Origin: DASXRA01 sp036506155
GTDB taxonomy: Bacteria; Actinomycetota; Actinomycetes; Mycobacteriales; Jatrophihabitantaceae
Length of the DNA stretch: 64,000 nt
Direction of reading: 5' to 3'
NCBI GenBank assembly: GCA_036506155.1
Contig: DASXSF010000035.1
Location: forward strand, 1 to 64,000
This document shows, in pieces, positions 52,794-61,187 of this stretch (positions are counted from its first letter, which is position 1; each line of letters opens with the position of its first letter). The notes beneath the pieces are model-generated. The model worked only from the letters and a program-made list of their open reading frames with translations, was not told where the DNA came from and did no database searches. The position numbers and the translations under genes were made by a program.

Positions 52794-54836
52794 ATGAAGC
52801 TCAAGAAGGCTCGGGTACAGAACTACTGGTCCATCCACGACAGTGGGTGGTTCGACATAGAGGCCGACAAGACGGTGCTCGTCGGCCCGAACGAGGCAGG
52901 CAAGACGGCCCTGCTGCGCGCGCTGCAGACGCTGAACATGCCGCCCGGTCGCACACTCGAACTCGATCCGCTGCGTGACTATCCGCGCTCGCGTTACCAC
53001 GAGATCGACGAGGGTCTGGTCGAGCTCTCCGATGTCGTGGTCGCGACCGCCGTCTTCGAGCTCGAGGACTACGACCGGGTGGTGCTCGCCGAGTTCGCGC
53101 CCCACCTCGAGACGGCGACCGAACTGCACCTGCAGCGCTACTACGACGGCTCTCGCCGGTACTGGTTCGGTGACCGCGCCATGTGGTCGCGTTACGCCGA
53201 CGTGGACCGGCCGCTGGACGTGCTGCGCGTCGCGCTCGCCCGCGCCGCGACCGCTGTGGACGCTCCCGCCGAGACCGAGCAGGCGCTGGGCGCCCTGGCC
53301 GAGCTGACCGCGCAGTGGGAGCCCGCCACCACACTGCGCGAGACGCCGGCCACCCAGCTTCTCGACTGGGTCGACACTGCCGCTGCGCAGCTCGACGTGG
53401 GCGACCCTGCCATTGGTGAGGCGATCAGCGCGGTGCGTGACGCGACCCGCCGCGACGCGCAGACCGACGAGGCGTTCGAGGCGATCGAGGGGCACATCCC
53501 GTTCTTCGTGTACTTCTCCCAGTACGTGAAGGTGCAGCCGCGCATCCACCTCGGCCGGCTCGCGGCACAGGAGGCCGCCGGCGACGTCGACGAGGAGTAC
53601 GACTTCGGCAACCTGTGCCTGCTGCGCTACCTGGGACTGAGCGCGCTGGAGCTCGCCGAACTGGGCCGCGGCGTCCCCGACGTCCGTGACGAGAGCGGCG
53701 AGATCGTCCCGCCCGGCCAGGAGGAGATTGCCGCCTACCAGGCCCGGCTGGACCGCCGTGGCTACAAGCTGAACACCGCCGCGAACACGCTCACCAAAGC
53801 GATCAACGCCGTATGGGGCGAGGAACGCGAGGTCGACATCCTGCCCGACGGGCAGTACCTCAAGGTCGTCGTCCGCAACGACGACGGCGCCCGTGTCGAG
53901 CTGGACCAGGGCTCGGAGGGCTTCCGGTGGCTCGTGTCATTCCACGTCGTATTCGAGGCGCAGGCGCGTAGCAACGAGGCGAACGCCGTGTTGTTGCTCG
54001 ACGAGCCGGGCGTGAGCCTGCATGCGCTCAAGCAGGAGGTGTTCCGCGAGACGGTCACCAGGCTCGCGGCTCGCAACCAGACGCTTTTCACCACACACTC
54101 GCCGTTCATGGTGGGAAGCGACGAGATGCACCGGGTTCGCATCGTCGAGCTGCCGACGCGGGCGAAGGGCACCGTCGTGCACCAGGACTTCGCCGTGGGC
54201 GACCCGCGCAGCCTCTTCCTGCTGCAGTCGCATTTCGGCTACGTACTGGGCCAGGCGCTGTTCGAGCAGCAGCGCAACCTGGTGGTCGAGGGCATCACGG
54301 ACTACTGGTACCTGCTCACGCTGTCGGACGCAGCGCGGGAGGCCGGCGAGGCGGCGCTGGACGACGACCTCGCGATCGTGCCCGCCGGCGACGCCGGCAA
54401 GATCGTCTACCACGCCAGCGTCCTGCACTCGCGAGATTGGCAGGTCGCGGCGTTGTTCGACTCGGACGCCGCCGGCCGTGCCGCCGCGGAAGACGAGGCG
54501 TTCGTCCACCTCATGAAGAAAGAGCGAATCTACTTCGTCGGCGACTTCTACGACGGGATCGTGGAGCATCCCGAGTTCGAGGACCTGCTGCGGGTCACGC
54601 TGCTGCGGGTCGCCCGTGACGAGTTGGGTATGGAGGCGTTCGAGCGAGCCGAAGCGCAGCCGCGTCGATCCGTGTGCGACCTGCTCGGCGACGGTGTTGG
54701 CCGGTCGTTCTCGAAATACCGCCTGGCCAAGGCATTTCTGCGGTGGATGCGCTGCCACGGCTTTGACGACTTGTCCGGCCAGGAGCGCTATGTGCTGCTC
54801 GAGCTGTTCGCCGCGGTCAATCAGGCGACGGTCTGA
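52794..54836 (+). CDS. OLD-family ATP-dependent nuclease (AAA ATPase with TOPRIM)
   Basis: 680 residues. SMC/RecF-like ATPase: Walker A GPNEAGKT at residues 31-38, a long insertion (~70-330), signature-like EGFRWLVSFH, Walker B LLLDEPGVSLH near residue 400, and the His loop TTHSPFM near 432. A TOPRIM domain follows with NLVVEGITDYWYL (catalytic Glu, ~496) and ALFDSDAAG (~553). OLD proteins cut DNA or RNA; some are anti-phage systems (P2 Old, GajA). No UvrD-like GajB partner is adjacent, so this is a stand-alone, class 1-like arrangement. Probable defence or repair gene. Confidence 0.87.
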   Translation: MKLKKARVQNYWSIHDSGWFDIEADKTVLVGPNEAGKTALLRALQTLNMPPGRTLELDPLRDYPRSRYHEIDEGLVELSDVVVATAVFELEDYDRVVLAEFAPHLETATELHLQRYYDGSRRYWFGDRAMWSRYADVDRPLDVLRVALARAATAVDAPAETEQALGALAELTAQWEPATTLRETPATQLLDWVDTAAAQLDVGDPAIGEAISAVRDATRRDAQTDEAFEAIEGHIPFFVYFSQYVKVQPRIHLGRLAAQEAAGDVDEEYDFGNLCLLRYLGLSALELAELGRGVPDVRDESGEIVPPGQEEIAAYQARLDRRGYKLNTAANTLTKAINAVWGEEREVDILPDGQYLKVVVRNDDGARVELDQGSEGFRWLVSFHVVFEAQARSNEANAVLLLDEPGVSLHALKQEVFRETVTRLAARNQTLFTTHSPFMVGSDEMHRVRIVELPTRAKGTVVHQDFAVGDPRSLFLLQSHFGYVLGQALFEQQRNLVVEGITDYWYLLTLSDAAREAGEAALDDDLAIVPAGDAGKIVYHASVLHSRDWQVAALFDSDAAGRAAAEDEAFVHLMKKERIYFVGDFYDGIVEHPEFEDLLRVTLLRVARDELGMEAFERAEAQPRRSVCDLLGDGVGRSFSKYRLAKAFLRWMRCHGFDDLSGQERYVLLELFAAVNQATV

Positions 54837-54844
54837 CCGACGCT

Positions 54845-55348
54845 TCAGGCCACCGGCGCCACTGTGTCGGCAGCCCGGACGGCCCGGCACTCGGGCGATT
54901 CCAGGCCCGCGACGACCACTGAACCGATCTGCTCGAGCTGCGTAACCTGCTCCGGCGTGAGCCGGTCGATCAGATGCCTGCGGACCGCCGCAACGTGGCC
55001 GGGCGCCGCCGCCTCGAGTGCGGCGAAACCCACGCCAGTCAGCACCGCGATCTGTCCACGCTTGTCGGTGGGGCACTCCACCCGCTCCAGCCAGCCGCGC
55101 TCCTCAAGCCGGGCCACGGCGTGCGAGAGCCGGCTCCGTGACGATCGGGTGGCGTCGGCGAGCTCGCTCATCCGCATGCTGCGGCCGTCCGCCTCGGACA
55201 GCCGCACCAGGATCTCGTAGTAGGCGTGCGGCATCGCGGAATCACGCTGCAACTGCCGGTCGAGCGCGTCAAACAGGAGTGTCGTGGCCTCGAGGTAGGC
55301 ACGCCAGGCGCGCTGCTCGGATGCGCTGAGCCACCGAGTCTTCCCCAC
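54845..55348 (-). CDS. MarR family regulator, paralogue of the 45.5 kb MarR
   Basis: 167 residues from GTG 55348. Winged helix MSELADATRSSRSRLSHAVARLEERGWLERVE and dimer helices HVAAVRRHLIDRLTPEQVTQLEQI, matching the 45516 MarR in these segments. TATCGT on the minus strand ends six bases before the GTG, selecting this start over a much longer open frame. It probably represses itself and the divergent VOC gene via the palindrome at 55370. Confidence 0.9.
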   Translation of the reverse strand: MGKTRWLSASEQRAWRAYLEATTLLFDALDRQLQRDSAMPHAYYEILVRLSEADGRSMRMSELADATRSSRSRLSHAVARLEERGWLERVECPTDKRGQIAVLTGVGFAALEAAAPGHVAAVRRHLIDRLTPEQVTQLEQIGSVVVAGLESPECRAVRAADTVAPVA

Positions 55349-55369
55349 AGGATAACGATACGCGACCCG

Positions 55370-55393
55370 CTTAGTTGAACGCTCAATGTTAAG
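55370..55393. promoter_or_regulatory. MarR operator candidate
   Basis: CTTAGTTGA and TCAATGTTAAG form an imperfect inverted repeat around ACGC, with TTGA-N4-TCAA as the core. It lies between the two divergent -10 elements at 55355-55360 (minus) and 55399-55404 (plus). Confidence 0.6.
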
Positions 55394-55411
55394 CGAGGTA
55401 TGCTCAAACGT

Positions 55412-55924
55412 ATGCCGATCCACCGGCTCAACCACGCTGTGCTGTATGTGCGCGACGTTGCTCGTAGTGTTGCCTTCTACCGGGACGTGCTCGGCTTTCG
55501 CGTCGTCGAGGGCATGGCCGGCTTGCCCGGTGCCGCGTTCCTCCAGGCCGAGGGTTCGTCCAATGACCATGACCTGGGGCTGTTCGAGATCGGCGCCGCC
55601 GCGGGCGATAGCCCGGCCGGGCGGGCCACCGTCGGCCTGTATCACCTGGCATGGGAGGTTGACACGCTCGCCGATCTGGACGAGCTCGCCCACAAGCTCG
55701 TCGCCGTCGGCGCACTGGTCGGCAGCTCGGACCACAGCACCACGAAATCCTTATACGGCAAAGACCCGGACGGCCTGGAGTTCGAGATTGCGTGGATCGT
55801 TCCGGCCGACGCTATCGACGACGCGGCGCGGGCAGCGCGCACCCGTATCCGGCCCCTCGACCTCGCCCGGGAGAAGGCCCGCTTCGGCGCCTATACGGCA
55901 GGCGGCGTCGGCGTCAGCCGCTAG
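55412..55924 (+). CDS. VOC family extradiol-dioxygenase-like protein
   Basis: 170 residues from ATG 55412. Metal-ligand pattern: His in IHRLNHAVLYVRD, His in GLYHLAWEVD, Glu in DPDGLEFEIAW, as in catechol 2,3-dioxygenase-type VOC enzymes. TATGCT at 55399-55404 ends seven bases before this ATG, favouring it over ATG 55400, which lies inside that hexamer. Divergent from a MarR gene, a common arrangement for aromatic- or electrophile-responsive detoxification. Confidence 0.88.
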   Translation: MPIHRLNHAVLYVRDVARSVAFYRDVLGFRVVEGMAGLPGAAFLQAEGSSNDHDLGLFEIGAAAGDSPAGRATVGLYHLAWEVDTLADLDELAHKLVAVGALVGSSDHSTTKSLYGKDPDGLEFEIAWIVPADAIDDAARAARTRIRPLDLAREKARFGAYTAGGVGVSR

Positions 55925-55992
55925 GCGCGGTTTGATCCGAACGCGCAGCGGGTATCGACGCTGACGGGGAGGCCGTCGTCTAGGAGGTATCC

Positions 55993-56280
55993 GTGTTAGG
56001 GCTCATCATCTCGCTGATCATCATCGGGCTGATCGCCGGCGCACTGGCGCGCCTGCTCGTGCCGGGCCGCGACCCGATGGGCATCGGCGGCACGATCGTG
56101 CTCGGCATCGTCGGCTCGTTCCTCGGCGGCTTCCTTGGCTACGTCCTGTTCCACAAGGACAGCGACCAGGGGGCCCTGCAGCCCTCCGGCATCATCGGCT
56201 CGATAATCGGCGCCATCATCGCGCTATTGATCTACCGTCACTTCAGCCGCCGGGGCGGTCGCTCGCGGCTATTCACGTGA
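55993..56280 (+). CDS. GlsB/YeaQ/YmgE family small membrane protein
   Basis: 95 residues from GTG 55993, with TAGGAGGT upstream. Three hydrophobic helices (MLGLIISLIIIGLIAGALARLL; GTIVLGIVGSFLGGFLGYVLF; GIIGSIIGAIIALLIYRHF) and the family motif GRDPMGIGGTIVLGIVG. Often stress-associated; function unknown. The C-terminus is basic. Confidence 0.9.
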   Translation: MLGLIISLIIIGLIAGALARLLVPGRDPMGIGGTIVLGIVGSFLGGFLGYVLFHKDSDQGALQPSGIIGSIIGAIIALLIYRHFSRRGGRSRLFT

Positions 56281-56301
56281 GCCGCTCAATAGACTGGCTG
56301 G

Positions 56302-57504
56302 GTGCCGCCTTTTCGCGCCCTATTGCTCGAACACATACACCCTGACGCGACCGCGCTGCTGACCTCTGCGGGGTTCCAGGTCGAGGCGCTCGACCGCGCC
56401 CTCGACGAGGACGAGCTGGTCGAGCGCGTCGGCGACGTGACGCTGCTCGGCATTCGGTCGAAGACGCACGTGACGGCTCGGGTGCTCGACGCGGCACCCG
56501 AGCTGATCGCTATCGGTGCATTCTGCATCGGCACCAACCAGATCGATCTGAGCGCCGCGTCCGAGCGTGGCGTGACCGTCTTCAACGCTCCGTACTCGAA
56601 TACCCGCAGCGTCGTCGAGCTCGCGATTGCGGAGATCGTGGCGCTGACCCGGCGGCTCACCGAGAAGAACGCGCTGATGCACGGCGGCGTCTGGGACAAG
56701 TCGGCCAGCGGCGCGCATGAGGTCCGTGGCCGCACGCTCGGCATCGTCGGTTACGGCAACATCGGCACGCAGCTGTCCGTGCTGGCCGAGGACCTCGGAA
56801 TGCGGGTGCTCTTCTACGACACCGCCGATCGGCTCGCGCTGGGCAACGCGCGCCGTTGCGAATCGCTCGATGAGCTGCTCGCCGAAGCGGATGTGGTCAC
56901 CCTGCACGTCGACGGCCGGTCATCCAACGACAACTTCTTCGGCGCCGCCGAATTCGCGAGAATGCGGCCAGGAAGCCTGTTCCTCAACCTCTCCCGAGGT
57001 TTCGTGGTCGACTATGCCGCGCTGCGCGAGCACATCGAGTCGGGACATATCGCGGGCGCCGCCGTCGACGTGTTCCCCGTAGAGCCACGGCGGCGCGGCG
57101 ACGAGTTCACCAGCGAGCTGCGTGGGCTCCCCAACGTGATCCTGACCCCGCACATCGGCGGTTCGACCGAGGAGGCGCAGCAGGACATCGGCCGCTTCGT
57201 CGCCGGCAAGTTCCGCGACTTCATCGTCGACGGTTCCACGGCGATGAGCGTGAACCTTCCCGGCATTACGCTGCCGCAGCCGCCAGGCACGCATCGGCTG
57301 ATCCTCATCCACAGCAACGTTCCCGGCGTGATGGCCACGGTGAACGGCATCCTCGCCGAGCACAAGGTGAACGTCGAGGCGCAACTGCTGGGGACTCGCG
57401 GCGAGGTCGGCTACGTCGTCACGGACGTCAGCGCCACGTATACGGACGAGATGCTCGAGCAGCTGCGGTCGCTGCCCGAGACGATTCGACTACGCGTCCT
57501 GTAG
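56302..57504 (+). CDS. serA: D-3-phosphoglycerate dehydrogenase (short, E. coli-like type)
   Basis: 400 residues from GTG 56302; TAGACT at 56290-56295 ends six bases upstream. NAD-binding GIVGYGNIGTQLS, catalytic Arg in LSRGFVVD, Glu in VFPVEP, His in LTPHIGGSTEEAQ, and a C-terminal ACT domain (LILIHSNVPGVMATVNGILAEHKVNVEAQ) for serine feedback. First step of serine synthesis. Length and layout match the E. coli enzyme rather than the ~530-residue form with an intervening domain that is usual in mycobacteria. Confidence 0.93.
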   Translation: MPPFRALLLEHIHPDATALLTSAGFQVEALDRALDEDELVERVGDVTLLGIRSKTHVTARVLDAAPELIAIGAFCIGTNQIDLSAASERGVTVFNAPYSNTRSVVELAIAEIVALTRRLTEKNALMHGGVWDKSASGAHEVRGRTLGIVGYGNIGTQLSVLAEDLGMRVLFYDTADRLALGNARRCESLDELLAEADVVTLHVDGRSSNDNFFGAAEFARMRPGSLFLNLSRGFVVDYAALREHIESGHIAGAAVDVFPVEPRRRGDEFTSELRGLPNVILTPHIGGSTEEAQQDIGRFVAGKFRDFIVDGSTAMSVNLPGITLPQPPGTHRLILIHSNVPGVMATVNGILAEHKVNVEAQLLGTRGEVGYVVTDVSATYTDEMLEQLRSLPETIRLRVL

Positions 57505-57507
57505 GCG

Positions 57508-58137
57508 TTAGCCGGCCACGAGCACGAGTCGCGGCCGGCCCCCTACCGAGCCAGGCGGCCACACCCGCAGCAACACCCGTCCTACGATCCGTGATCGCGC
57601 GACGAAACCGAACGCACGCGAATCCCGCGATGCTGCCGGGTTGTCGCCCAGCACGAAGTATTCGGCCGCAGGCACAGTGACAGCAGCGCCGCCGGTCGTG
57701 GTGCCGTCGGCGCCGCAACACGGGCCACCCCAGTCGAGGCGGTGTCGGGTCGCCAGTGTGAACCACGTCCCGCGACCGCCGGGCTGGAGGAGGACCTGCG
57801 ACTCGCCGTCGACCGCGCGGATCTGCACGCGGTCACCAGGCAGGCCGACCACCCGCAGGAACGCCAAGCCGGCGATGCCCGGCGCATGCAGCGCAACGAC
57901 GTCGAAGCGGCCGGGCGCCGCCTTGTGGTACGCCGACTTGTCGAGCAGCACTCGATCGCCGCTACGCAGCGTAGGGCGCATGCTCGCGCCGCTCACCCGC
58001 TCGGATGTGGCAAGTCCCATCACGACGGCGAGCAACAGGGCCGCGCCGAGGACGGCGGTGGCACCTAACAGCACCTTGCGGGCGGTCCAACGGCGTTCGG
58101 CCACCGGCTCGGCGCGCGCCACGGCGGGAATTCTCAC
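57508..58137 (-). CDS. lepB: Signal peptidase I family protein lacking the catalytic lysine
   Basis: 209 residues from GTG 58137. Basic N-terminus, one membrane helix (KVLLGATAVLGAALLLAVVMGLA), nucleophile Ser52 in SGASMRPTL, and box E-like FVLGDNPAASRDSR. The second catalytic position, normally Lys-Arg before the VVGLPGD motif, reads FLRVVGLPGD: Leu94 replaces the general-base Lys. I checked the codons at 57850-57890. It may be inactive, use another base, or be a specialised paralogue with the main signal peptidase elsewhere. It ends four bases from serA, convergently. Confidence 0.82.
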   Translation of the reverse strand: MRIPAVARAEPVAERRWTARKVLLGATAVLGAALLLAVVMGLATSERVSGASMRPTLRSGDRVLLDKSAYHKAAPGRFDVVALHAPGIAGLAFLRVVGLPGDRVQIRAVDGESQVLLQPGGRGTWFTLATRHRLDWGGPCCGADGTTTGGAAVTVPAAEYFVLGDNPAASRDSRAFGFVARSRIVGRVLLRVWPPGSVGGRPRLVLVAG

Positions 58138-58170
58138 ACAACGCGGCCGAAGTAGTGGGTTGCCGCTAGC

Positions 58171-58207
58171 TACTGGCGAGTAATATTCTGAGGTTACTGG
58201 TGGGTAA
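58171..58207. promoter_or_regulatory. Paired operator-like motifs upstream of the acyl-CoA dehydrogenase
   Basis: TACTGGCGAGTAA (58171-58183) and TTACTGGTGGGTAA (58194-58207) share TACTGG-N2-GTAA, spaced about two helical turns, just before the ribosome site. The first is palindromic at 10 of its first 12 positions. Probably a regulator binding site, perhaps TetR type. Confidence 0.6.
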
Positions 58208-58228
58208 CACGACCGAGGAGACCCGGCG

Positions 58229-60052
58229 ATGGGCCACTACAAGAGCAACCTCCGCGATGTCGAGTTCAACGTCTTCGAGGTATTCGGCACCGATGGGCGA
58301 TTGGGTAAGGCACCGTTCGCCGATCTCGACGAGGAAACTGCGCGGGGCATCCTGGCCGAGGTGGTCCGCCTCGCCGAGGGGCCGGTGGCCGACTCGTTCG
58401 CCGACGCCGACCGCAACCCGCCGGTGTTCGACCCGGCGACCAACTCGGTGAGGATGCCGGAGTCGTTCAAGAGGTCGTATCGCGCGATGCGTGACGCCGA
58501 GTGGTGGCGGCTGGAGACGCTGCCTGAGCTCGGCGGCCAGGCGGTGCCGCGCACGATCGTCTGGGCCGTCGCCGAGCAGTTTCTCGGCGCCAATCCGGCG
58601 GCCTACATGTACCAGGCCGGAGTGCCGTTCGCCGGCATCGTCTACCTGAACGGCAACGAGACCCAGAAGAAGATCGCCCGGCTGATCGTTGACGAGGGCT
58701 GGGGCGCGACCATGGTGCTCACCGAGCCGGATGCCGGCTCAGACGTCGGCGCCGGACGCACCCGGGCGATACCGCAGCCCGACGGCTCGTGGCACATCGA
58801 GGGCGTCAAGCGGTTCATCACGTCCGGTGAGCACGATTTGACGGAGAACATCATCCACCTCGTCCTGGCTCGCCCGGAGGGCGCCGGCCCCGGGACGAAG
58901 GGGTTGTCGCTGTTCGTCGTGCCGAAGTTCCACTTCGACGTGGAGACCGGCGAACTGGGCGAGCGCAACGGTGTTTTCGCGACGAACGTCGAGCACAAGA
59001 TGGGCCTCAGGGCGTCCACCACGTGCGAATTGCGCTTCGGCGAGCAGCAGCCTGCTGTGGGGTGGCTGCTCGGCGATGTGCACGACGGCATCGCGCAGAT
59101 GTTCCAGGTGATCGAGCACGCGCGGATGATGGTCGGAACGAAGGCGATCGCCACCTTGTCGACGGGCTACCGCAGCGCACTGGAATTCGCGAAGACGCGC
59201 GTGCAGTCGGCTGACCTGAGCCGAGCATCCGACAAGACAGCGCCGCGAGTGACGATCATCAACCACCCGGACGTGCGCCGCTCGCTCATGCTGAACAAGG
59301 CGTATGCCGAGGGGCTGCGGGCGCTCGTCTGCTATACCGCGTCCTGGCAGGACAAGATCATCGCCGGTGAGGGCGACGTCGCGTTGGCCGAGGCCGTGAA
59401 CGACCTGCTGCTGCCGATCGTCAAGGGGGCGGGCTCGGAGCGGTCCTACGACCAGTTGGCGCAGGCGCTGCAGACGTTGGGCGGCTCGGGCTACCTCCAG
59501 GACTACCCGCTCGAGCAGTACATCCGGGACGCCAAGATCGACACGCTCTACGAGGGCACCACGGCCATTCAGGGCCAGGACTTCTTCTTCCGCAAGATAG
59601 TCCGCAACCGCGGCGCCGCTCTCGCGGCGGTCTCCGCCGAGATCGCCCAGTTCCTCGAGTCGATCGCCGAAGAGGGTCGGCTCAAGGAGGAGCGGGAGGC
59701 GGTGCAGAAGGCGCTCGAGAACGTCGGGGCGATGGTCGGCGCCATGGTCGCGCAGCTGCAAAGCGCTCAGGACGATGTCACCAACGTCTACAAGGTCGGC
59801 CAGAACACCACTCGGTTGCTGCTCTCCGCGGGCGACCTACTCGTCGGTTACCTGCTGCTGCGCCAGGCCGCGGTGGCGCTGCACAAGCTGGACGGCAACG
59901 ACATCTCCGACGCAGATCGGGCCTTCTACGCCGGCAAGCCCGCCGTGGCGCGGTTTTTCGCCCAGACGGTATTGCCGGAGCTCGCCGCCCGCCGGTTGGT
60001 CACCGAGTCCACCGACAACAGCCTGATGGACGTCCCGGAGGAGTCGTTCTGA
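58229..60052 (+). CDS. FadE5-like acyl-CoA dehydrogenase
   Basis: 607 residues from ATG 58229, with GAGGAG upstream. The large acyl-CoA dehydrogenase type: starts GHYKSNLRDVEFNVFEV, has MVLTEPDAGSDVGAGRT, KRFITSGEHD, the catalytic Glu near residue 440 in DTLYEGTTAIQGQDFF, and a C-terminal helical extension. It is strikingly similar to mycobacterial FadE5, which dehydrogenates a broad range of acyl-CoAs. In Mycobacterium fadE5 neighbours fadA2-fabG4-htdX; here those genes lie 21 kb away. Confidence 0.92.
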   Translation: MGHYKSNLRDVEFNVFEVFGTDGRLGKAPFADLDEETARGILAEVVRLAEGPVADSFADADRNPPVFDPATNSVRMPESFKRSYRAMRDAEWWRLETLPELGGQAVPRTIVWAVAEQFLGANPAAYMYQAGVPFAGIVYLNGNETQKKIARLIVDEGWGATMVLTEPDAGSDVGAGRTRAIPQPDGSWHIEGVKRFITSGEHDLTENIIHLVLARPEGAGPGTKGLSLFVVPKFHFDVETGELGERNGVFATNVEHKMGLRASTTCELRFGEQQPAVGWLLGDVHDGIAQMFQVIEHARMMVGTKAIATLSTGYRSALEFAKTRVQSADLSRASDKTAPRVTIINHPDVRRSLMLNKAYAEGLRALVCYTASWQDKIIAGEGDVALAEAVNDLLLPIVKGAGSERSYDQLAQALQTLGGSGYLQDYPLEQYIRDAKIDTLYEGTTAIQGQDFFFRKIVRNRGAALAAVSAEIAQFLESIAEEGRLKEEREAVQKALENVGAMVGAMVAQLQSAQDDVTNVYKVGQNTTRLLLSAGDLLVGYLLLRQAAVALHKLDGNDISDADRAFYAGKPAVARFFAQTVLPELAARRLVTESTDNSLMDVPEESF

Positions 60053-60138
60053 CTCATCCGCCGGGCGTGTCGCTCTTCGCGCAGCGCTCATCGCAGACTC
60101 ATCCGCCGCGCGTGCCGCTCTTCGTGCGACCGCCTAGG
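60050..60138 (-). repeat. Tandem direct repeat containing dispersed-repeat copy 5
   Basis: Two ~45-bp units, beginning near 60050 and 60096, both start GACTCATCCGCCG and contain CGTGYCGCTCTTCG. The first unit includes GCTCTTCGCGCAGCGCTCATCGC (60072-60094), a minus-strand copy of the dispersed repeat missing one base. It fills the gap between the acyl-CoA dehydrogenase and the protease gene. Confidence 0.65.
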
Positions 60139-61051
60139 GCAGTGCGACGTACGGCGCCAGGAACGTCCGCGCCGTGGGTGTGTCGGTGCGGAAGGCGACC
60201 TTGGTGGCGTAGCACGGCGTATCGCCGGTGATCGTCGTGGCGGCCAGCACGAGCGCACCGTCGAGCGTCGCGAAGTTCGGCCCGCCGGAGTCGCCGTAGC
60301 AGGCGCCGCCATTGCCCTGCGGCGCGGTCTGAGCTAGACGCACCCAGCTGTCGTTCAGCGAATTGAAGCCGAGCGGCGCCTCCATGCGCACGCCGCCACC
60401 GGGATACCTCTGCCCGCCCGGCCCGCGGAGAGCCTCCTGCGTGCCATACCCGACCACGAGCCAGGGCAGCGTGTCCAGAGTGCGCTCGCCCAGCGCGTCC
60501 AGCTCATCGGCGGTCGGCAACTGGGCCGGCGTGAACGTCCAGACATCGGCCGGCGTCACCGCTCGCTGCGCGAAATCGACCACCGCGATGTCGTGCGGGT
60601 CCGACTGGCTCTTCGTGAAGCCCGGGTCGTGTGCCTCATCGCCCTCCACGGCCATGCCGTGCGCGACGAAGTACGCCGCCTCGTCCGGGCCCGAGAGACC
60701 GGCAGCTTGCGCGGCGTCCAGTTCGCTTTGCACGTCCTGGTCGAGCGAGATGTAGAAGTGGTCGTTCGCCGGATCCGGCGACCAGTCCGTGACGCAGTGC
60801 GCGGCGGTCAAGAACGTGTCGGCGTCGATCATCGTGCCGGTGCAGTGCCAGTCGAAGTTATCGTCCGTGCCGTCGCCGTTGCGGTCCCACAGCACGAGCA
60901 GCGCGCCCACCTCGGTGCGCTCCGGGGCGGGCTGGGCGTTGTAGGAGTCGATTGCGCCGGCCGGCCGGACGACCAGGGCCACGACGGCGGCCGCCGCGGT
61001 GGCCGCGGCACCGGCGGCAATGGCGGCAACGCGGAGGGGGTGACGTGACAT
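60134..61051 (-). CDS. Secreted trypsin-like serine protease (S1 family)
   Basis: 305 residues from ATG 61051, with GGGAGAG upstream. A signal peptide (RVAAIAAGAAATAAAAVVALVV) precedes a chymotrypsin fold with catalytic His in TFLTAAHCV, Asp in DPHDIAVVDF, and Ser in CYGDSGGPNF. Cys pairs (WHC...AHC; CYGD...PCYA) suggest disulfides. No propeptide cleavage site is clear. Probably an extracellular protease; the target is unknown. Confidence 0.9.
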   Translation of the reverse strand: MSRHPLRVAAIAAGAAATAAAAVVALVVRPAGAIDSYNAQPAPERTEVGALLVLWDRNGDGTDDNFDWHCTGTMIDADTFLTAAHCVTDWSPDPANDHFYISLDQDVQSELDAAQAAGLSGPDEAAYFVAHGMAVEGDEAHDPGFTKSQSDPHDIAVVDFAQRAVTPADVWTFTPAQLPTADELDALGERTLDTLPWLVVGYGTQEALRGPGGQRYPGGGVRMEAPLGFNSLNDSWVRLAQTAPQGNGGACYGDSGGPNFATLDGALVLAATTITGDTPCYATKVAFRTDTPTARTFLAPYVALP

Positions 61052-61187
61052 GGCGCGCAACTCTCCCACGGCGATACCGCGGCGGGAAGGACCAAGTCGC
61101 CGGCATGGCATCCGTGTACACCGCCCGTCGTCAGCAGTTCACCGAAATGATGTGAAGGCGCTCCGCGCGGCTATTACTGTCGAGGTG

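Noticed and set aside
52213..54836. Gabija-type defence pair (GajA plus GajB)
   Set aside because: The OLD protein is present, but the neighbours are a cupin gene and a MarR gene; no UvrD-like helicase lies next to it.
48434..55924. Integrated mobile island using tRNA-Gly as attachment site
   Set aside because: No integrase, transposase or direct repeat of the tRNA 3' end is visible in the window; the region is only accessory-looking.
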